From the NCBI GenBank assembly GCA_037954235.1, contig JBBMOA010000006.1:25925541-25989540 (forward strand): a stretch of DNA of 64,000 nucleotides, read 5' to 3'. Of the stretch, positions 35,147 to 49,610 are shown one piece after another. A program made the translations under genes and the position numbers. Source of the stretch: Aulostomus chinensis (lineage: Eukaryota; Chordata; Actinopteri; Syngnathiformes; Aulostomidae). The notes under the pieces were generated by a model that ran no database searches, was not told where the DNA came from, and saw only the letters and a list, made by a program, of their open reading frames with translations. Numbering within the stretch: the first letter of the stretch is position 1; each line of letters starts with the position of its first letter.

Positions 35147-37420
35147 TGGGATGCAGGAGAAAGCATTTTTGCAGGGTGAGGAAATGGCCTTCTGCAAGAC
35201 TCCCTGACAGAACGCCAAGGACGGGGATTATAGCTCCTGTGTTTGGCTGGGCTCAAGCCTCCTAACAACGCCTATATGCTGCTCTCTTTCTCATTCTTTC
35301 TCTCCTCTCTCATCTTTAGCTTTTGTCCCAAGTTCCAGCAGTGTCAGCATTCTTGTCCCTGTGGCACAGTATCCACAGCCTCTCCGCTCTCCCTTGGACA
35401 GGAGCCCCGTTTTTGTATAAGGAGGTGGAATGTGTCTTTGTGGAAAGAGCTCAGAGAAAGCAATAAAATGGAAAGAAAATACGAGGCCCTAAGTCAGTGA
35501 AATGAAAGCACTCCATCTTAGGAGGGGAGCCTACAGGTTCTGCTTATTCTTGACCTTGCAGGACACACAATATGGTGTCTAAATAAAAGTAGGGCCGAGC
35601 CGGGCTGTAGCTGGCTTCACCTCAACCTCAGAAAAAACAACAACCCTTGAACGCCATCCTAAATGCAGAAAGGAACCATGTGGAACCTAGACTGTAAAAC
35701 ACTGAGTCCAGGGCCCAGAGGCTAAGACTGCCCTGGTATTTTATTGTAGCCAGGATTGATTTCGAAAATTGAGTAGCTATTGCTGGTACTGTCAGCAGGT
35801 TTAATTTCAGCTATTGGCTTTAGCTTGTGGCTAAGTGTGGCCAGCACACGTTGGAGAGACGTGTTTCGCTTCTGGTGCCATATACACATACACACATGCT
35901 GTAATAAATGGTTAATGCACTTTTAAATATATTTCACTTGTCAGTGACTGGCATTCATTACATGTTCTCTGATTAATGACACTGGCATCTTTCAAAGTAC
36001 CATACTGTATAAAAAGAAAATGGGGTGACAAGACTTTTTTTTACTCCTGCGTAATACCTGTAATCTTCCTGTCTAGCAACATAAAGCAAATTCTACACCT
36101 CTAAAGGAGGAATTTCAGCAAAAAATAGAAAAAAAAGTCAGCAAATTTGCTCACTGCTGATTGTAAATCTGATCGCTACACAGAGGAACAATTGAAGGAA
36201 ATGTTTTCATCGGCAGAATTTTGGCAGCTGGACAGTCAGACAACACTGTCTGGAGAGATTTAAATACAACTGTTGTAAAGGTAAAGTGGATGACAATTCC
36301 CATATCCCCCAAGCATCTCCGCTAAATGTCTATATTTGCTTCATGTTTGCATATGGTATCAGTGCCTCCATACTTCATATGGCTGCTGTTTGTATTGGTG
36401 TGATTTTGGTGATGAAGACAGTGTTTGTAGTTGTATGTGTGTGTATGTGTGTATAATGATGAGTTGGGCATCTGTGAATATGTGCATGGGCACGTTTCTG
36501 ACTTTATCACCATTCAGAGAGGCTTAGTGTGATTAGAGTAGTGTGATCCTCCAAAGAGTTAATGATGAGAGAAGCTCTGTGGAGGCCAATCACATACCCG
36601 TCTGTGACTTCATATGGCAGCTTATCTTAGTCCGTATGTGTGTGTGTATGTGTGTGTATGTGTGTGTTTGTTTGAGGTTTGTGCACGTGAGAACATATAT
36701 TATAGGACTTCAACCTTCATTTCTCACATGATACTGTTTATCATCCACGCTGAACACCATTAGAATATGCAGGGTTGCTTTGTGTGATTTTGGAGGGTTT
36801 ATGGATGCACATAGCAGAATCCATAATCATATAGCTTCATTATGCGAGTGTCAGACAGATCCAGCACAGGAGAGGCTCTTGGTACCTCCGGGTCTAGTTC
36901 AGGGCTACGCAGCACACTGAAGAAGGATGATGGCAGTTTCCCCCTCCCCACACTCCAGGGGACAGACTGACAGGCTTAATGACACTGTCGGGGTTACAGC
37001 ACGTCTCCAACTCATTTTCGGATGTGATTGAAGTTCGCAGTGGGTAGCTTTTCATCAATGTTGAGCAGACAAAAGGGACCTTTTCTGTGTTGTCTTTGTA
37101 TGTGTGAGCAGGTTGGGTGTTTGCGCATGTGTGCCTGCAGCACTGAAGAGATGCACAAGAGAAAAATGGCTTTATGGTTGTTATATGAGCTGTGCAGGAA
37201 TCTCACGCTCCCAGAGATGATGAGTTTTGTATGAGCTTGTCTCCAGTGTGTACTCTACTTGTTTATAGCACACCATATACAGTGTATACACACACAATGC
37301 TGTATTTGCAAGGTAACATCAGATGATTCTGTACAAGTAAGTTCCCATGCTATGGTCAGTCAGTATGTCTGCATGGTAGAAAAGGAGAATTATTGTGTCT
37401 GGGCTTTAAACATGCTGGTT

Positions 37421-37900
37421 GTCAAGGTTGTGGGTTGGAGATGGACCCAAATACAGAAAACAACAAGGAGAATGGAAACATGGAACTCTAAAGGTTTGAT
37501 AATCAAAAATAAGCCAACTGAACATGGGAGAAAGACAAGATGGTGTTAACAGGTAGGATCCAAGCAAGGTGAGGTGAGGGTCTGGGGAGAATTGTCAAAG
37601 ATAACCAAAATACAAACTCAGCTGATAAAATAAGATACAGGAGGGAGTGCACAAGGACAGGGCAAGAGCAGAGAGGGTGACTTACTGAAACTATCAAACT
37701 GATGTGACATCGGTGAAAGACTCAGGAAAGGCCAGAACCAGTTAAAGACAGGGGGTGTAAAACAAACAAAGGTGCAAGAGGAAAAAAGCTTTCAAAATCA
37801 AACAGGAACGGACTAGAATACAAGAAAACAAGGGGCAATACTAAACACTGCAAACTTAGTCCATAAACAAAACTCCGCAAGTAAAAATGGACACATGCAA
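37421..37900. repeat. Dispersed repeat fragment containing GGACCCAAATACAG
   Basis: It starts GTCAAGGTTGTGGGTTGGAG, carries GGACCCAAATACAG at 37443-37456, then about 45 bp later GTTTGATAATC, parallel to ATTTATTATTC in the 27617 copy. The remainder is purine-rich. No coding capacity, and ends not defined. Confidence 0.4.
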
Positions 37901-38394
37901 ACACTCACATTGGACTTTCCAAAGTCAGACTAAAACACCTAGACAGTTTAGTTGTGAATTAAGTAACTCTGGCATGAATACGCTTCAGTTGGCCCCAGAT
38001 TGGCTGCGTTCTGCGTATACTCCTTAGTTCTCGCAAGGGCGGTTAACCCCGGAAGTTGAATATCCTATCGGTATCCTAATGGTCAGCAGATTTTTGCAGT
38101 GAAAGCAGAGAATTTCTTGACAAACAAGTAGGGAAAATTTATGTTCTCTCTGCTTAAGGAGTTTTTGTCTACTGGGCTTTGAATGTAAAGTTGCCGTTCC
38201 ACAAGCCAACTTGTTTGGTATATGACCCAAAACATAATTCAGAACAAAGTGTGAGCGCAGCTGTAAGTAGCCAGCTAGTATTTTGGAGTTCTTTCCTGTT
38301 CATGTACACTGCTTGTCCAATGCAGCTGTGCATGTCCTGTATACCCACCGAGCGTAAAACTAGGACATCTTTGTCACAAAGTAACATTTATGAA

Positions 38395-39631
38395 CAGTGT
38401 TGTTTTCGTTACGCTGGACGAAAACGAAATTGACGACGTCAGACCCCTTTTTTCCATGACGAAAATGAGACTAAGACGAACGTCACCATCGCCCTGTAAA
38501 GACTAAAATGTGACGAAATTGTATACATTTTCATCTGACGAGAACAAGACAAGACTAAATTGTTAGTGGGTGGACGATCAAAGTTTCAAAACATGCGTTT
38601 TTTTTTTCCCGCCAAGTAGAACATGCGTGCAGTGTCAATCAAGAGCTCAAACATCAGAATGGAGCCAGCTGTAGCTGTTGGTCCCAATGGTCATGCCCCC
38701 ATCATCAGTACACACACACACTAAAAGCCTCTCTCGCGCGCGCACACACATGCACACACACACAGACAGTGTGGGCCTGTCTGCAGCGGACGAGACACAC
38801 ACCATGGCAGCAGCAGCGGTGTCTGGTGGTCGTAAAAAGAGGGATGATGAAAGCATAGCTTTAGTCAATGTGAGGCCAGCCCTGTGATGCATTTTCTTTT
38901 TGGTATTAAGCCTAAAGTTTTGTGGTGGTGGTGGTGGTTGTGGTGGTGGTGGTTACACCTCCCCCGTGGTGCAGAGACCGCTTCCTAGTGCTACATGCTA
39001 AAGCTAGAATGAATGGGGGTTCCAGGGGCCCTGCTAATGTTGGCTCGTTTAAACCAGCCCTTCTATTCATTTAGCATGTTATGAATAAAACCCCTGTCCA
39101 TTTGTGGACGGGTGGCAAGTGAAATGCTTTGACCCACGTTTGTGGGACTGGGAAACACGGTAGTCTTCAGACCTGCTGCTGTTCCCTATCTAAGCAACAC
39201 ACGTGGATGCTTTAACCAATAACAGCAGCTAAAGCCAATATGTAGAGACATATGGTCGTTCATATGGAAGTCAAGTGTGCTTTTATTTTTTGTTTAATCA
39301 TATTTTATTGTGATACAATACTCATATTGTGTGCCAGTGTGTTGTCTGCATCTGCAACAAAATAAAAGTAAAAGGTAGAGAAAAAAAAAGAGGGGAAAAA
39401 ACTCACCTTTGAAAGTTAGATCAGTGTCAGTGTGCTTCATTCTAACACCTGTATTGGCCTATTAATTACATACACATATATCTTTTATATATAGGTATCT
39501 TTGATATTTGACCAAAACCTTTGAGTTTTCGTGTGAAAAAAATGACTAAAATGGGACTAAAACTAAGAAGCATTTAGTCCAAAAGACGAAGACTAAAACT
39601 AAATCTAAAATGCCTGCCAAAAACAACACTG
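38395..39631. mobile_element. Non-autonomous hAT-like transposon, 1,237 bp, perfect TSD
   Basis: The element starts CAGTGTTGTTTTCG and ends CCAAAAACAACACTG, so 12 bp (CAGTGTTGTTTT) are perfectly inverted. It is bracketed by TTTATGAA at 38387-38394 and 39632-39639, an exact 8-bp target duplication. CAG ends with an 8-bp TSD indicate hAT. Subterminal regions are full of GACTAAAA/GACGAAAA motifs. A short + strand frame near 38803 (MAAAAVSGGRKKRDDESI) may be the N terminus of a lost transposase. Inside are CA tracts (38708-38764), a (TGG)n tract (about 38922-38952), and an inverted pair ACATGCTAAA/TTTAGCATGT (38993 and 39070) that may mark a nested insertion. Confidence 0.8.
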
Positions 39632-42600
39632 TTTATGAAGAGACACAAATATTGTCAGATATTGTGGTCTGACGGGGAGGAAGTGTTAGGGAAGAGTAGT
39701 ATTTGTTCTCAAAAGTATACAGCTGACTGTCACTGGGCTCTGGTCTGAGTCCTCCTTAGATTAGGCCTCAGTCATTTGTGGCCGCTCATGTAGGATGAGT
39801 CATGTAATAGTTGTTGCTGTTGGCTAAGCTGTACTTCCAACCCCCCCCCCCACCTTTCCTTTCTCATTTCCGCCCCTTTTCTTGCTCCCTTTTTCTAAGG
39901 CCCTCTCAACAAGCCAACTAGCCTTTTTTGTTAAGCAGCACGTTATTCCCGATGAAGCTTGTATCCTGTCACTTAATGGCAGTGCAGCCGCCGCCTGTAA
40001 TTGCTCCATCACTCCAGTGTGAAGAGGCAAATCGAACACAGGCAGACGTCCACTTTGTTTGAAGGCACACTGGTGTTTTTCCTATCATTCTCGCTCTCGA
40101 CTGGTGGAAACAGAATTGGTGCTTGTGTGACTGCTGTGAGTCAGCTGACAAAAGTTTTCCCCCCACCTGGAGCACCCTCTTTTTAGCTACAGCTTGTCCT
40201 CAGTAGGGAGAGTTTAGCCGAGCCAAGTATTCCTCCCTCGCTGCTAAATCCCCCGTCTTACATTGCGTGACCTGAACACAACAGGCATTCCAGAAAAATC
40301 AGGCCTTCAAATTCCAACACCGTCCCTGCAGAGTGTTTGGTAAACATATTCCCCTCTCTGCTCGCTGTCTCTTTATAGCTCGGCCTCCTCATTCCCTCAA
40401 CTCTCCTTTCACTTCCTGTGTCTGTCTTCAGTAAAGGGTGTGTTTCTTTTTTCTTTAGAATACTTTTTGTTTAAGAAGCAATGACAGATGTGTGTCCAGA
40501 AAGTCTTCTTTTTTTCTTTTTTTTTTAAATGTCCAGCTCTATGCAAACATGAATCTCGAGTGGCTCGGCGGAGATGCCAACTTAATTTGTGGCTGAAGGG
40601 GTGTAACAAAAGCCAATCACCTCTCCACTCTGGCTTCCATTATGCCAGTGGCAAGAGATACAATCAGGGCCCCTGCTAGCAACTATTTACCCTCCCTGTC
40701 AATCAGCGTCCCATGGCGTGTGTTCACAGCCGGCGGCAGCACTGGCAGGTGGCCCAGCATCTCTTGAAAAACATGTCTTAAAAGCCCCATTATTTTACTG
40801 ATGGTCCCTTCCTCTCTCATCTGCACCACACCTCCCTCCACAGCTTGGCCTGCCCTTGAGCATTCATGTGTCATCATCTTCATCCTTCTGCCGGCCTGGC
40901 TTTCGGTCATCCATTGTACCTGCATTAAAAGGCATCAGTGGACTAATTAGAAAATACTGTATTTGATTCTTCGCAGAGGCGCCCCACCCCAACCCCCACC
41001 CCCCACCCCCAGCAGCGCATGTCTTGCCTCCATGGTAAGGAATGTTACCAGGATTTGGTTTCCATCATGCTGCTCTATGGGAGCTTACCATCTTCAAGGT
41101 CCTAAATCTCTGTCGCAGTGGGAGGTGGTGTGTGCCCACATGTGCTTTCATGAATGTGTGTGTGTTGTGTGTGCATAATGTATTAGTGAAAATGATAATA
41201 CAGCCCAGTAGTGAGATCCTCTTTGTAGTCTTTATCAGCCAGACCAGTTCTGTCCCCCTGCGGCTAAAGTGAAGGGCCCAGTGGTGCTGAAAGCTTCAGG
41301 TTATTCTGGCATAGCTCAGAGGAGCAGGTCCATGGAGCAGTGAGGCGTGGTAGGTGCTTTGGAGGGATTCCCTCTTCTTTTGGTCCTACCAAGTGTTGGT
41401 GTTGCCGCTGTGGTCTGCAGGTTGCCCAGGCCACCGTAGTCATCCTCACCAGGTTTGTAATTACATTTAGGGAATAAAAGCAGTGAGGGTGGAAGGGATT
41501 TAAATGGTTGGTGTGGTGGACTGGAGGTAGAACGAGGTCCCCCGGCACTCTCAGCTGCATGTCATTGTGGATTTATTCAGCCAGCAGAACATGATTGAGC
41601 TTGCTGTTTAACTCTCAGGTGAGAGATGAGAAGCTGTGGGTTTTCACAGCTCTTGGACGACTTTTCTTCTACAGACGACAGAAGAATATTGGCATTCTTT
41701 TGGAATTTTGTGTCTGGCCATTTGATAGATATGATTCCAGTATGCACTCTTTTATGTCTCCTCCTGGGATAAATAGCTGACTCTTGCTGAGAGTCACAAC
41801 CTATATGTCTACACGATTTGGTGTGTTTGTATAGTGTGTTCAGCAGCATCAAAACAGTGAGTTTATGGAGGTTGAGAAGAAAGCTGAATTAAATAGCACT
41901 ACAAGCAACACACTCACAGTTCATACACTCATTTGATCCACTACATACAAAATCGATGACCGATAATGCAGCATTCAGTATAGTTTGAGCTAAGATGCAT
42001 ATTTTGTTTGGCTCTCTCGTGTAAGTCATAAATCTCAGAGTTAAATAAAACCACAGAGACTTAAGGCTGATGCAACATGACTGTTTAACATTTTAGATAT
42101 TTCATAAATATCAGTGGGGAAAAAAAAAACATGAAAGGTTATGATCTTCTCATGTGTTGCTGTGACTCCAGCTCTCAGGGTAACATGATCTGAGAGGGAA
42201 ATTTCCATCCCTATCATTGAAGATGAGGAGGAAGAACTTGTTGGTTTGCTGTTGTCTGTGTATGTATGGATTTTTCAAACAAAATAATCAAACACGATGA
42301 AGTACTGAATGGTTATTTCCAACAAATCAATTGTAGTATATCATATACTGGACCAGTATTGACAAAAAATTTCAAAAAAAACATAAAGTTAAATATTTAT
42401 TGTTGTTTAGTCACTGATGATGGCAAACAAGGAGAGATGTGAGCAAAACCATCTGACCAATACAAATATATATTTAAAAAAAGAGACCAACATCTGCCAA
42501 TACAAATTGTCTCTCGATACTATCATGTATTCCTCAACCCCCGCTCAGAACCTGTCAAATATGAATTAAATCTCTTTGCTAGTGTGGATTTACATCATTT

Positions 42601-42893
42601 TGCAAGGCTCAACATTTCATCTTCTTAAAAAGAAAATCATACCTAAAAACAAAGCAATTGAAAGCAGTCATGCATCCCTCTATTTCACAGATTTCTGAGC
42701 CCATTAGGCATGAGTTACTGTTGCAGATGGATTAGAGGAGCAGCACAAAAGCTCCGTCTCCCCTCTCAGAGAGAACGGTGTGGTGCTGAGAGTCTGGACA
42801 TTTGGTTGTCACTCTTCATTTCTTTCATTGTGTCAGGCTGCTGCAGGCTACAGCTCTGCCCAGCTCATATTGATCCAGCTCCTCAGACCTCAA

Positions 42894-42959
42894 CCTCTCC
42901 TCTCCTCTCCTCTCCTCTGCTCTCCTCTCCTCTCCTCTTCTCTCCTCTCTTCTCCTCTC
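42894..42959. repeat. (CTCTC)n pentanucleotide repeat
   Basis: An imperfect TCCTC pentamer array, pyrimidine-only on the + strand. Confidence 0.9.
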
Positions 42960-44849
42960 ACCTCCACCCCAACCCCTAAAGTGGAATTCCTCATCTATAC
43001 CACAGAAAAGGTTTGAACTGTGCAGTCCTGCATGTCAGTCCTGATTTGTCCAGCTGTGTGGGCTGACAGGGATAGTCCCTCCTATCTCTAGGCCTCCAAA
43101 CACCCTTGAATAACCCTGGAGTGGGACGTCCTTGGTTTGACTTCCTGCTGGATGCTCTCGGATGCAGGTGGGGCCCTGGAAGCGGTGCTGTATTTGGCAC
43201 AGTGTCCTCAGACCCAACAGGAAGCCTCGAAAACAGTGTCTAATGGACAGGCTGTAAAAATGACATTCAATCATCAAATGTTGCAGATGTTTTCTCTGAC
43301 CTACAAGTCTTGGCACGCGGCATCTCCCACCTGCATGACCCTTGGATTGCCACATTTGTTTTCCTCTAGCTGAACACACCTCCATTGTTAACAAGTAACT
43401 CGATCTGGATTGGTGTACCCATTTCTGATCTCATTCGGCGGTGCAGTTTTTTTGCTCCTAACCCCTTTTAATGTTTAACGGATTTAATGTTTAACGCAGC
43501 ATTGTGTCTCTCTCAGCTTTATCCCCTGCTGGAGGCCTTGCAAAGTGGCAAACCCTGATGTTTACCTCAAATCCCGCCTGAAATGACTTTCAAACACCAC
43601 TTTGATTTCCCCTTCTGTCACCACAAGGTCTCTAAAGAATTGATTCCTTGCACCAGTAGGCATTACACAGCTATGCCCGTGGAGATTTGACTTTAGTACA
43701 GAAATAAACAGCAGCCCTGTGCAGCCCTTCAAGCCTTTGCTCTGATTTAGAGTACATTAAGATTCATTCACAGTGCCCCACTTCCCCAGTGTGCCACCTC
43801 TTCAATTTCCTCTTCAGCCAGACTTTAGATTCATGTGTTTATATCAGAAGGAAGGAGAGCTGCTTTTGCATTTGAACAATGCTGACATCCTGTCACAGGG
43901 GAGAAGTGTTTTGATTGAGATGGAGGCCGGGAAGGTGGAGCCGAGCCCCAGCTCTGTTACCGTGTCGCCCTCTCTCTCTTTTCCTCACTTAACATTTGGT
44001 TGTTGCTGCAAACCTTGTTTTGTCTAGAGTATTGTGTGAGCTTGAAATATAAACCCCACCCCACCCCCCCCACCCCAGTTGAAGGGAACAGGGAAATTTT
44101 CCACCACCACCAGTAGAGACTGTCAGATCCAATTTTACTTCTCCTGACTGACTGTTTGCCACCAACTCCCACAATATTGCCTCACACAAACACAAATACA
44201 AATGTGACCACACACAGACATAGAGAGGCAGAACACACAAAGCCCAATGTGGCATATTTGTGTATTACTTTGTGTGTCTGTGTAAGAATGTGTTAGAGAA
44301 TGTGTACTGGTTCTCTGGAATAACCACAATGTACTATTTGCATGGCACCCCTGCACAGACAACCCACAGGCTTGTCTGTATGATTAGTTTACTTCATGTG
44401 ATGCTGCATGGCTGTTTGTGCGTCTACCTCTTGTTGCGTACAGTGTCTGTGGCTCTTTGGAGCGGCGCAGTAGCTGTCACGAGTGCTCGTACCCGTAGCT
44501 TGACCTTTAGTGACAATCAAACCTTTGAGAATGTGTCCTGTGAAGGCTAAAGGAATTATCAAGGCTTCAGGCCCTCTGGCGTCACTCATGTACGAGCTGG
44601 AGGTCAAAGGGGCAATGTATGTCAGACCTGTTATTAGATCTGATCAGCTCAGGTAATTGATTAGAGGAATGGTAACTTATGTTACCCACTTCTTCAACAG
44701 ACAACACTTTCCTGAAGTTGGCTGTACAGATGATGACAGCATTTCATGTTTTAATTGATCTTGAAACAACAGACTTCCATCAATATTATTCCAGAGCCTG
44801 CAACGGTTTAAGTGACAGGGGTCTGTAATTTAACTGAATTCAGCCACAT

Positions 44850-44887
44850 GGTGTGTGTGTGTGTGTATGTGTGTGTGTGTGTGTGTG
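44850..44887. repeat. (GT)n microsatellite with one AT interruption
   Basis: About 18 GT units interrupted by a single TATG. Confidence 0.9.
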
Positions 44888-45468
44888 ATATGAGCGAGAG
44901 CAATCAGCCACAGCTGTACCTGTTCTCACTTGGCAGAGCACAGCGGTTTCCAGCTTAAAAAAAGCAGAAGGTTTTGATATGGCCGAGAGACTGTCATTTG
45001 GCTGATCTAATTGTGGCTCTCGAAGGATTCATATCTATGTGCAAACACCAAGGATAGAGAAAGGGATATACACCCATCAAACCAGATGAATATGATATCA
45101 TATCCACCCCACTAACACTGCAAATATGCATCCTTCATACATACACACATATGATTGTTTTTTTGCATGTCAAACAGGCAGAAACATGAAGATGGTGTCA
45201 TTCATTGAGAGCATATTTCACTGGAGTTTTTTTTAAAGATGGTTCCTTTTCTGGCAGAATCGTCTCTGCAGGTGAATTCAGATCTAAAGACATCACGGGT
45301 CTGGGGATGCCTCCAGCATTCTTTTCAAACACATTCTCTACCGTAGCCTTTTATCTGCCTCCCCCCCTCAGTGCGATGTTCTGTTCAGCAGCCTGATGAT
45401 GCTCCAGCCCAGCTCGTTAAGGGAAACACTGGTGCATGGTCCTCCTCACCTGCCTTTTAATTACACAG

Positions 45469-45470
<2 letters not shown>

Positions 45471-45511
<41 letters not shown>

Positions 45512-45526
45512 TGTGCGTGTGTGTGT
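45471..45526. repeat. (GT)n microsatellite, interrupted
   Basis: About 27 GT-type units with single ATGT and GCGT variants. Confidence 0.9.
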
Positions 45527-48500
45527 TACTGATAGGGTGTGGACTTCCAGCTGATGATGCGTTGCGGGGCTCACTTGGGAACAAAATGCAAGTCCACATA
45601 AATCCTTAGATTTTACAGCAAAAGGTCAATTTTAAGGTACGGTTAGACAAGTGGTGGTCAAGGTCTCCTGGAAACATAATGTTAGTCTGTCTGTCTGTGT
45701 GTGTGTGTGTGTTCGAATGGAGCGCTTGAGTGTTTTCAATCCTGGGTCATGTCTAACCACAGTGGTTTACACGTTGCTCTGCTGTTCCATGCAGGATTTC
45801 TAATTACTTTCTACTAGTCACACAATTGAGCTGCTGAGATGATTCATCACTCATCATTATTTGGATAACTGATCAAGCATTACACAAATTATTTATTAAT
45901 CCTTCATCAGACAAACATATCCAGATATGTTCTCATTCCAACATGAAGATTTGCTGCTTTTCTTTGTTCTCCATAATTATTAATTACATGTATTTAATTC
46001 ATGACAAAAAACCCCAAAACATTTGATGATCTCACCTCAGGCTCTGGGGATGTTTCATTTTTTTCTTTTTTACGTTTTATACACTAAGCAATTCATGTAT
46101 TAATTCACTTCATCTAATGGGAACATTAGTATGCAGAGGATGGAGCTCTACTCATTTTATAAAGATTTTAGTGTTTTAAAAAGTCATATCTAATACTTGC
46201 GGTATATTATCATTCAAATTCTGTGTGTGAAATTAAATATATCTTGTGTTTTTTTCAATTATGAAAGTAGCTTGAGTTTTTTCTATTAGGGACCCCGACA
46301 CATCGAGCTGATGCCAGAGCGCCAGGAGCAACAAAAAAGAACTGATGTGTCATCTTTGTCTCGGTGAAAAATACCACACGGAGGGCAGCTGACATCAGCG
46401 AGTGTTCTGTGCATGCATGCAAGATAGTAACTGTCCAAACCAGCAGGCGGCAGTAGTCTGCACATCTCACAAACATGACGTAGGAAAACAGATATACGAA
46501 TCTTTGTCTTCAATTCAGACGATCATATTTCCGTTAATATATTTGTGTCTCGTAGTCGATGGTGTTATCACTGCTTCTTCTTCATGCTTCTTCCAGCATT
46601 CGGTGTGAACCTTCTCGACTTGTTTCCATCTTCTCCTTAGTTTGTGTTCTTTCACCAAAGACAACATAGAAAGCTGGTGGCTGACAATGGCCAACCAGAA
46701 CCACTATCATGGACACAGCACAGGAATTAGCGGCAACCGACCCTGACCAACAGCCTGATGTGGGTGTGTCAGGGTCTTAACACCTGTGCTTCTACAGGGA
46801 AATACTGGGATGTTCCCACTAAAGTAGTAATTGAATCAAACCTATCCCTTCTTGTTGGGAGTGTGACTCCTCTCGACTCCCATATAATCCCATTAACTGC
46901 ACTCGACTGAAGTAGTGGCTGCCCTCCTGCAGGACACGCTGTCTGGACAGAGGGCCAACTGTGAGCTCTTTAACACCTTCCACCCTCCAGACGCCCCTGA
47001 TACAAACGCTCATCTTCATACTCACATTGGAATTTTTTGCTTCTCCTGTGACTATCAGACTTGTCTCTAACCAAAAGACAGCTAGTCGAAGAGCAGCGGG
47101 CAGGAATTTGTTCATGAAAGCCGTAGATGTGTAGAAGAAGCGGATGCTTGTCCTCATCTTTGCCGGCCTGTTTATGTCCACTTAGGAGGATTCTTCACAC
47201 TTGTGTTTGTGAGCATTAGAGTTAGAGTCTATTAGAGCCTAAACCAACCATTTACATCACCATGACAACCAGGTTTGTCCCGTAAGCTCCACCAGTCTTG
47301 TTTGGAGTATATCAGAGCTCATACGTCCAAAGTGAAATAAGCAGGATTTTCAAGTGTGTGTTCACACAATTGCGAGGAGACACATTTCTCATCACACCAG
47401 TGAGGAGGTGGGCAGCGCATGGCTGAAATAAACACACACCAGGGGCTCAGAGTCACAGAACTCATACCATCAAGAGCATGACATAAGGGGATAATTATTC
47501 TAAGTACGATTCATTACCTCTAGCATGTGCTATGAAAGCAACCATTACTCTAATATGCTGCAGAATATAAACACACTTAGAGGAGGCTGACAGAGGAGAA
47601 TCAGCGAGGAATCCTAAACCACTGTCAGAGGAGAGAAATGGAATAATGTTGCTAGAGCCAAACATTTCTGATGAACCCTCTTCCCTCGCTGCTGCTGGCA
47701 GAACTAGTTTACCTTTCATTAGCAGCAGACCCTTGGTGCAAAATGTGTTTGCTGATAAGAGCCAGCATTTTATCAACACTTTATGAGGAATAGTGTTCAT
47801 CAAACCAGCCCACCGGAACAAGGGCTGGACTTTTGAGATGGATGGGGGGAGGGGACAACAACAAAAGAAATGGAATCACATTAGAATTAAGTCAGTTTTG
47901 CCAAAATTGTGAGCAATTAATTCCCACCACGTCGGAATGTTATTTAGCTAGAAGGCTGCAGTTAGAAGTGAGATATGGCCCCAGTGTGTGTCCCTGAGCC
48001 AAACACAGTGCATCCTCTATGACAGGCAAGGCTGGCCCCTCATTATCTGCCTATCTTGGCTTCCATCTGAGGAGAAAAGGCAGCGTTGCAGTCTCACTGT
48101 AGGGACGCTGATCACAAGAGCAACTCATCTCGACTGGCGATAGATTGCGCTCTTGCGTTCTCTCTTTCTGGCTCACTCTGTACTCCGAAGACAGACAGAG
48201 ATGAGGACTCCTCTATGTTTTCTGTTCAGAAAAATGGAAGTTTGAGTTGGAGAGATGGAGCGAAGCTTCAAAAGGCTCATGTAATTGAGCAGCTCTAGAT
48301 AGGCTATCTGGGAACATGAAACAGCAACAGTTGTGACGGAGGGTAATTGCCTCCCCGGGCCCGTATAATGCCTTGTCGAGTCTTTAAACTTGAACAAACT
48401 GCTGGAAGTCCTTATGTCAGCAGGTAATTGGTTCCAGGCATCAGCAGCTATGTGAACTGAGGGAAAGTTAGGTACTGTAGGAGGGATACATTTAGGGAAA

Positions 48501-49568
48501 GAACATATGAAAGAAAGAAAAGTGTTTGTCCTTATGAGCGTGTCCAGGAGTCTTCAGTTGTATCGACATGCTTTTTGTTTGTTCAGAAGGCTCCTTTTTG
48601 ACGTTATCTGGAGTATTTTGGTGCATTTCTTCAGATTGCATCTTGATGTACTTGTGAAATAATATCGATGTAAAATTCAAGATGGGGCCGCTCAAGCAAA
48701 TCTCCCGAGCTCAGTTTTGGATCGCATAAACATCTTGAAGTAGCAACTAACATGGCTCCTTCAAAGTTGTCTTGTTGTCCTGCTCTAAATCCTTTCAAGA
48801 TGACCCAGGTGGTCCCCACTGATGAGACCGTGACCTTCCCTGCCAGGGGGTCCGTCCTCTCGGCTGGCCTGTATCCAAGTGGGTGGGACCTGAGGAAGGA
48901 GATACTATATTAGCTGACCGTGCATGATTAATTGAACATCTGTTCACGACAGATGACCCCAATTTCCAGTTGTTTACCCTTCATATAAACAGCTAATAAG
49001 CCTGCCATGAATGTGTTACAGGGGAGGTCAAGAGTGTGTTTAGTGAACATTTTTTACTGCTAAATCGCTCCTTTTTTGCCCCCAGTGTCGTTTTATTTTC
49101 ACAGGTACTTGAGAACATAGAGGAGAATACGCAGGATGTTGTTCTCGTATTTTTTTTTTGCTTGAGAGGTTTTGCCAGCAGCCAGTCGGCCCCCCACCGC
49201 TCTGAAGTGAAGCTAAGACCCCTCTACTCTCCTGCCTGATTAGCACTATCTTTGTTCTATTGGTTGTGGCGCTCCATGAAGCGTGATTGCAGTGGGCAAA
49301 CTGACGGTCTTAAAACAAGTCTGCTGCTGCTGTGCTGATATGCATCCCACTTTACCCCCCTCATAGCTTAGCCAATCAGATTTTCTCTCTTGTTTAGTCT
49401 CCAAAGAAATTTGTGATTTTGATTTTGGGTTTTTAGTATTTCTTTTGAAAAAAACAAGTATAGGTGGGGAATCTGTGAAGCAAAGGCAAGAAATTGACTC
49501 CCTGTTGATTGAATGTGGGTATAATTAATGAGGCTATTTTGAGATGTTTGCCTTGATTTTTTTTCTTA

Positions 49569-49570
<2 letters not shown>

Positions 49571-49610
<40 letters not shown>

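Noticed and set aside
34902..35268. Four overlapping 74-111-codon frames
   Set aside because: All cross the (CA)37 tract; no conserved sequence outside it.
46270..46620. Possible DNA-transposon fragment with GCAGGCGGCAGTAGTCTGC
   Set aside because: It has the feel of a repeat, but I found no terminal repeats, target duplication, coding trace or second copy in the window.
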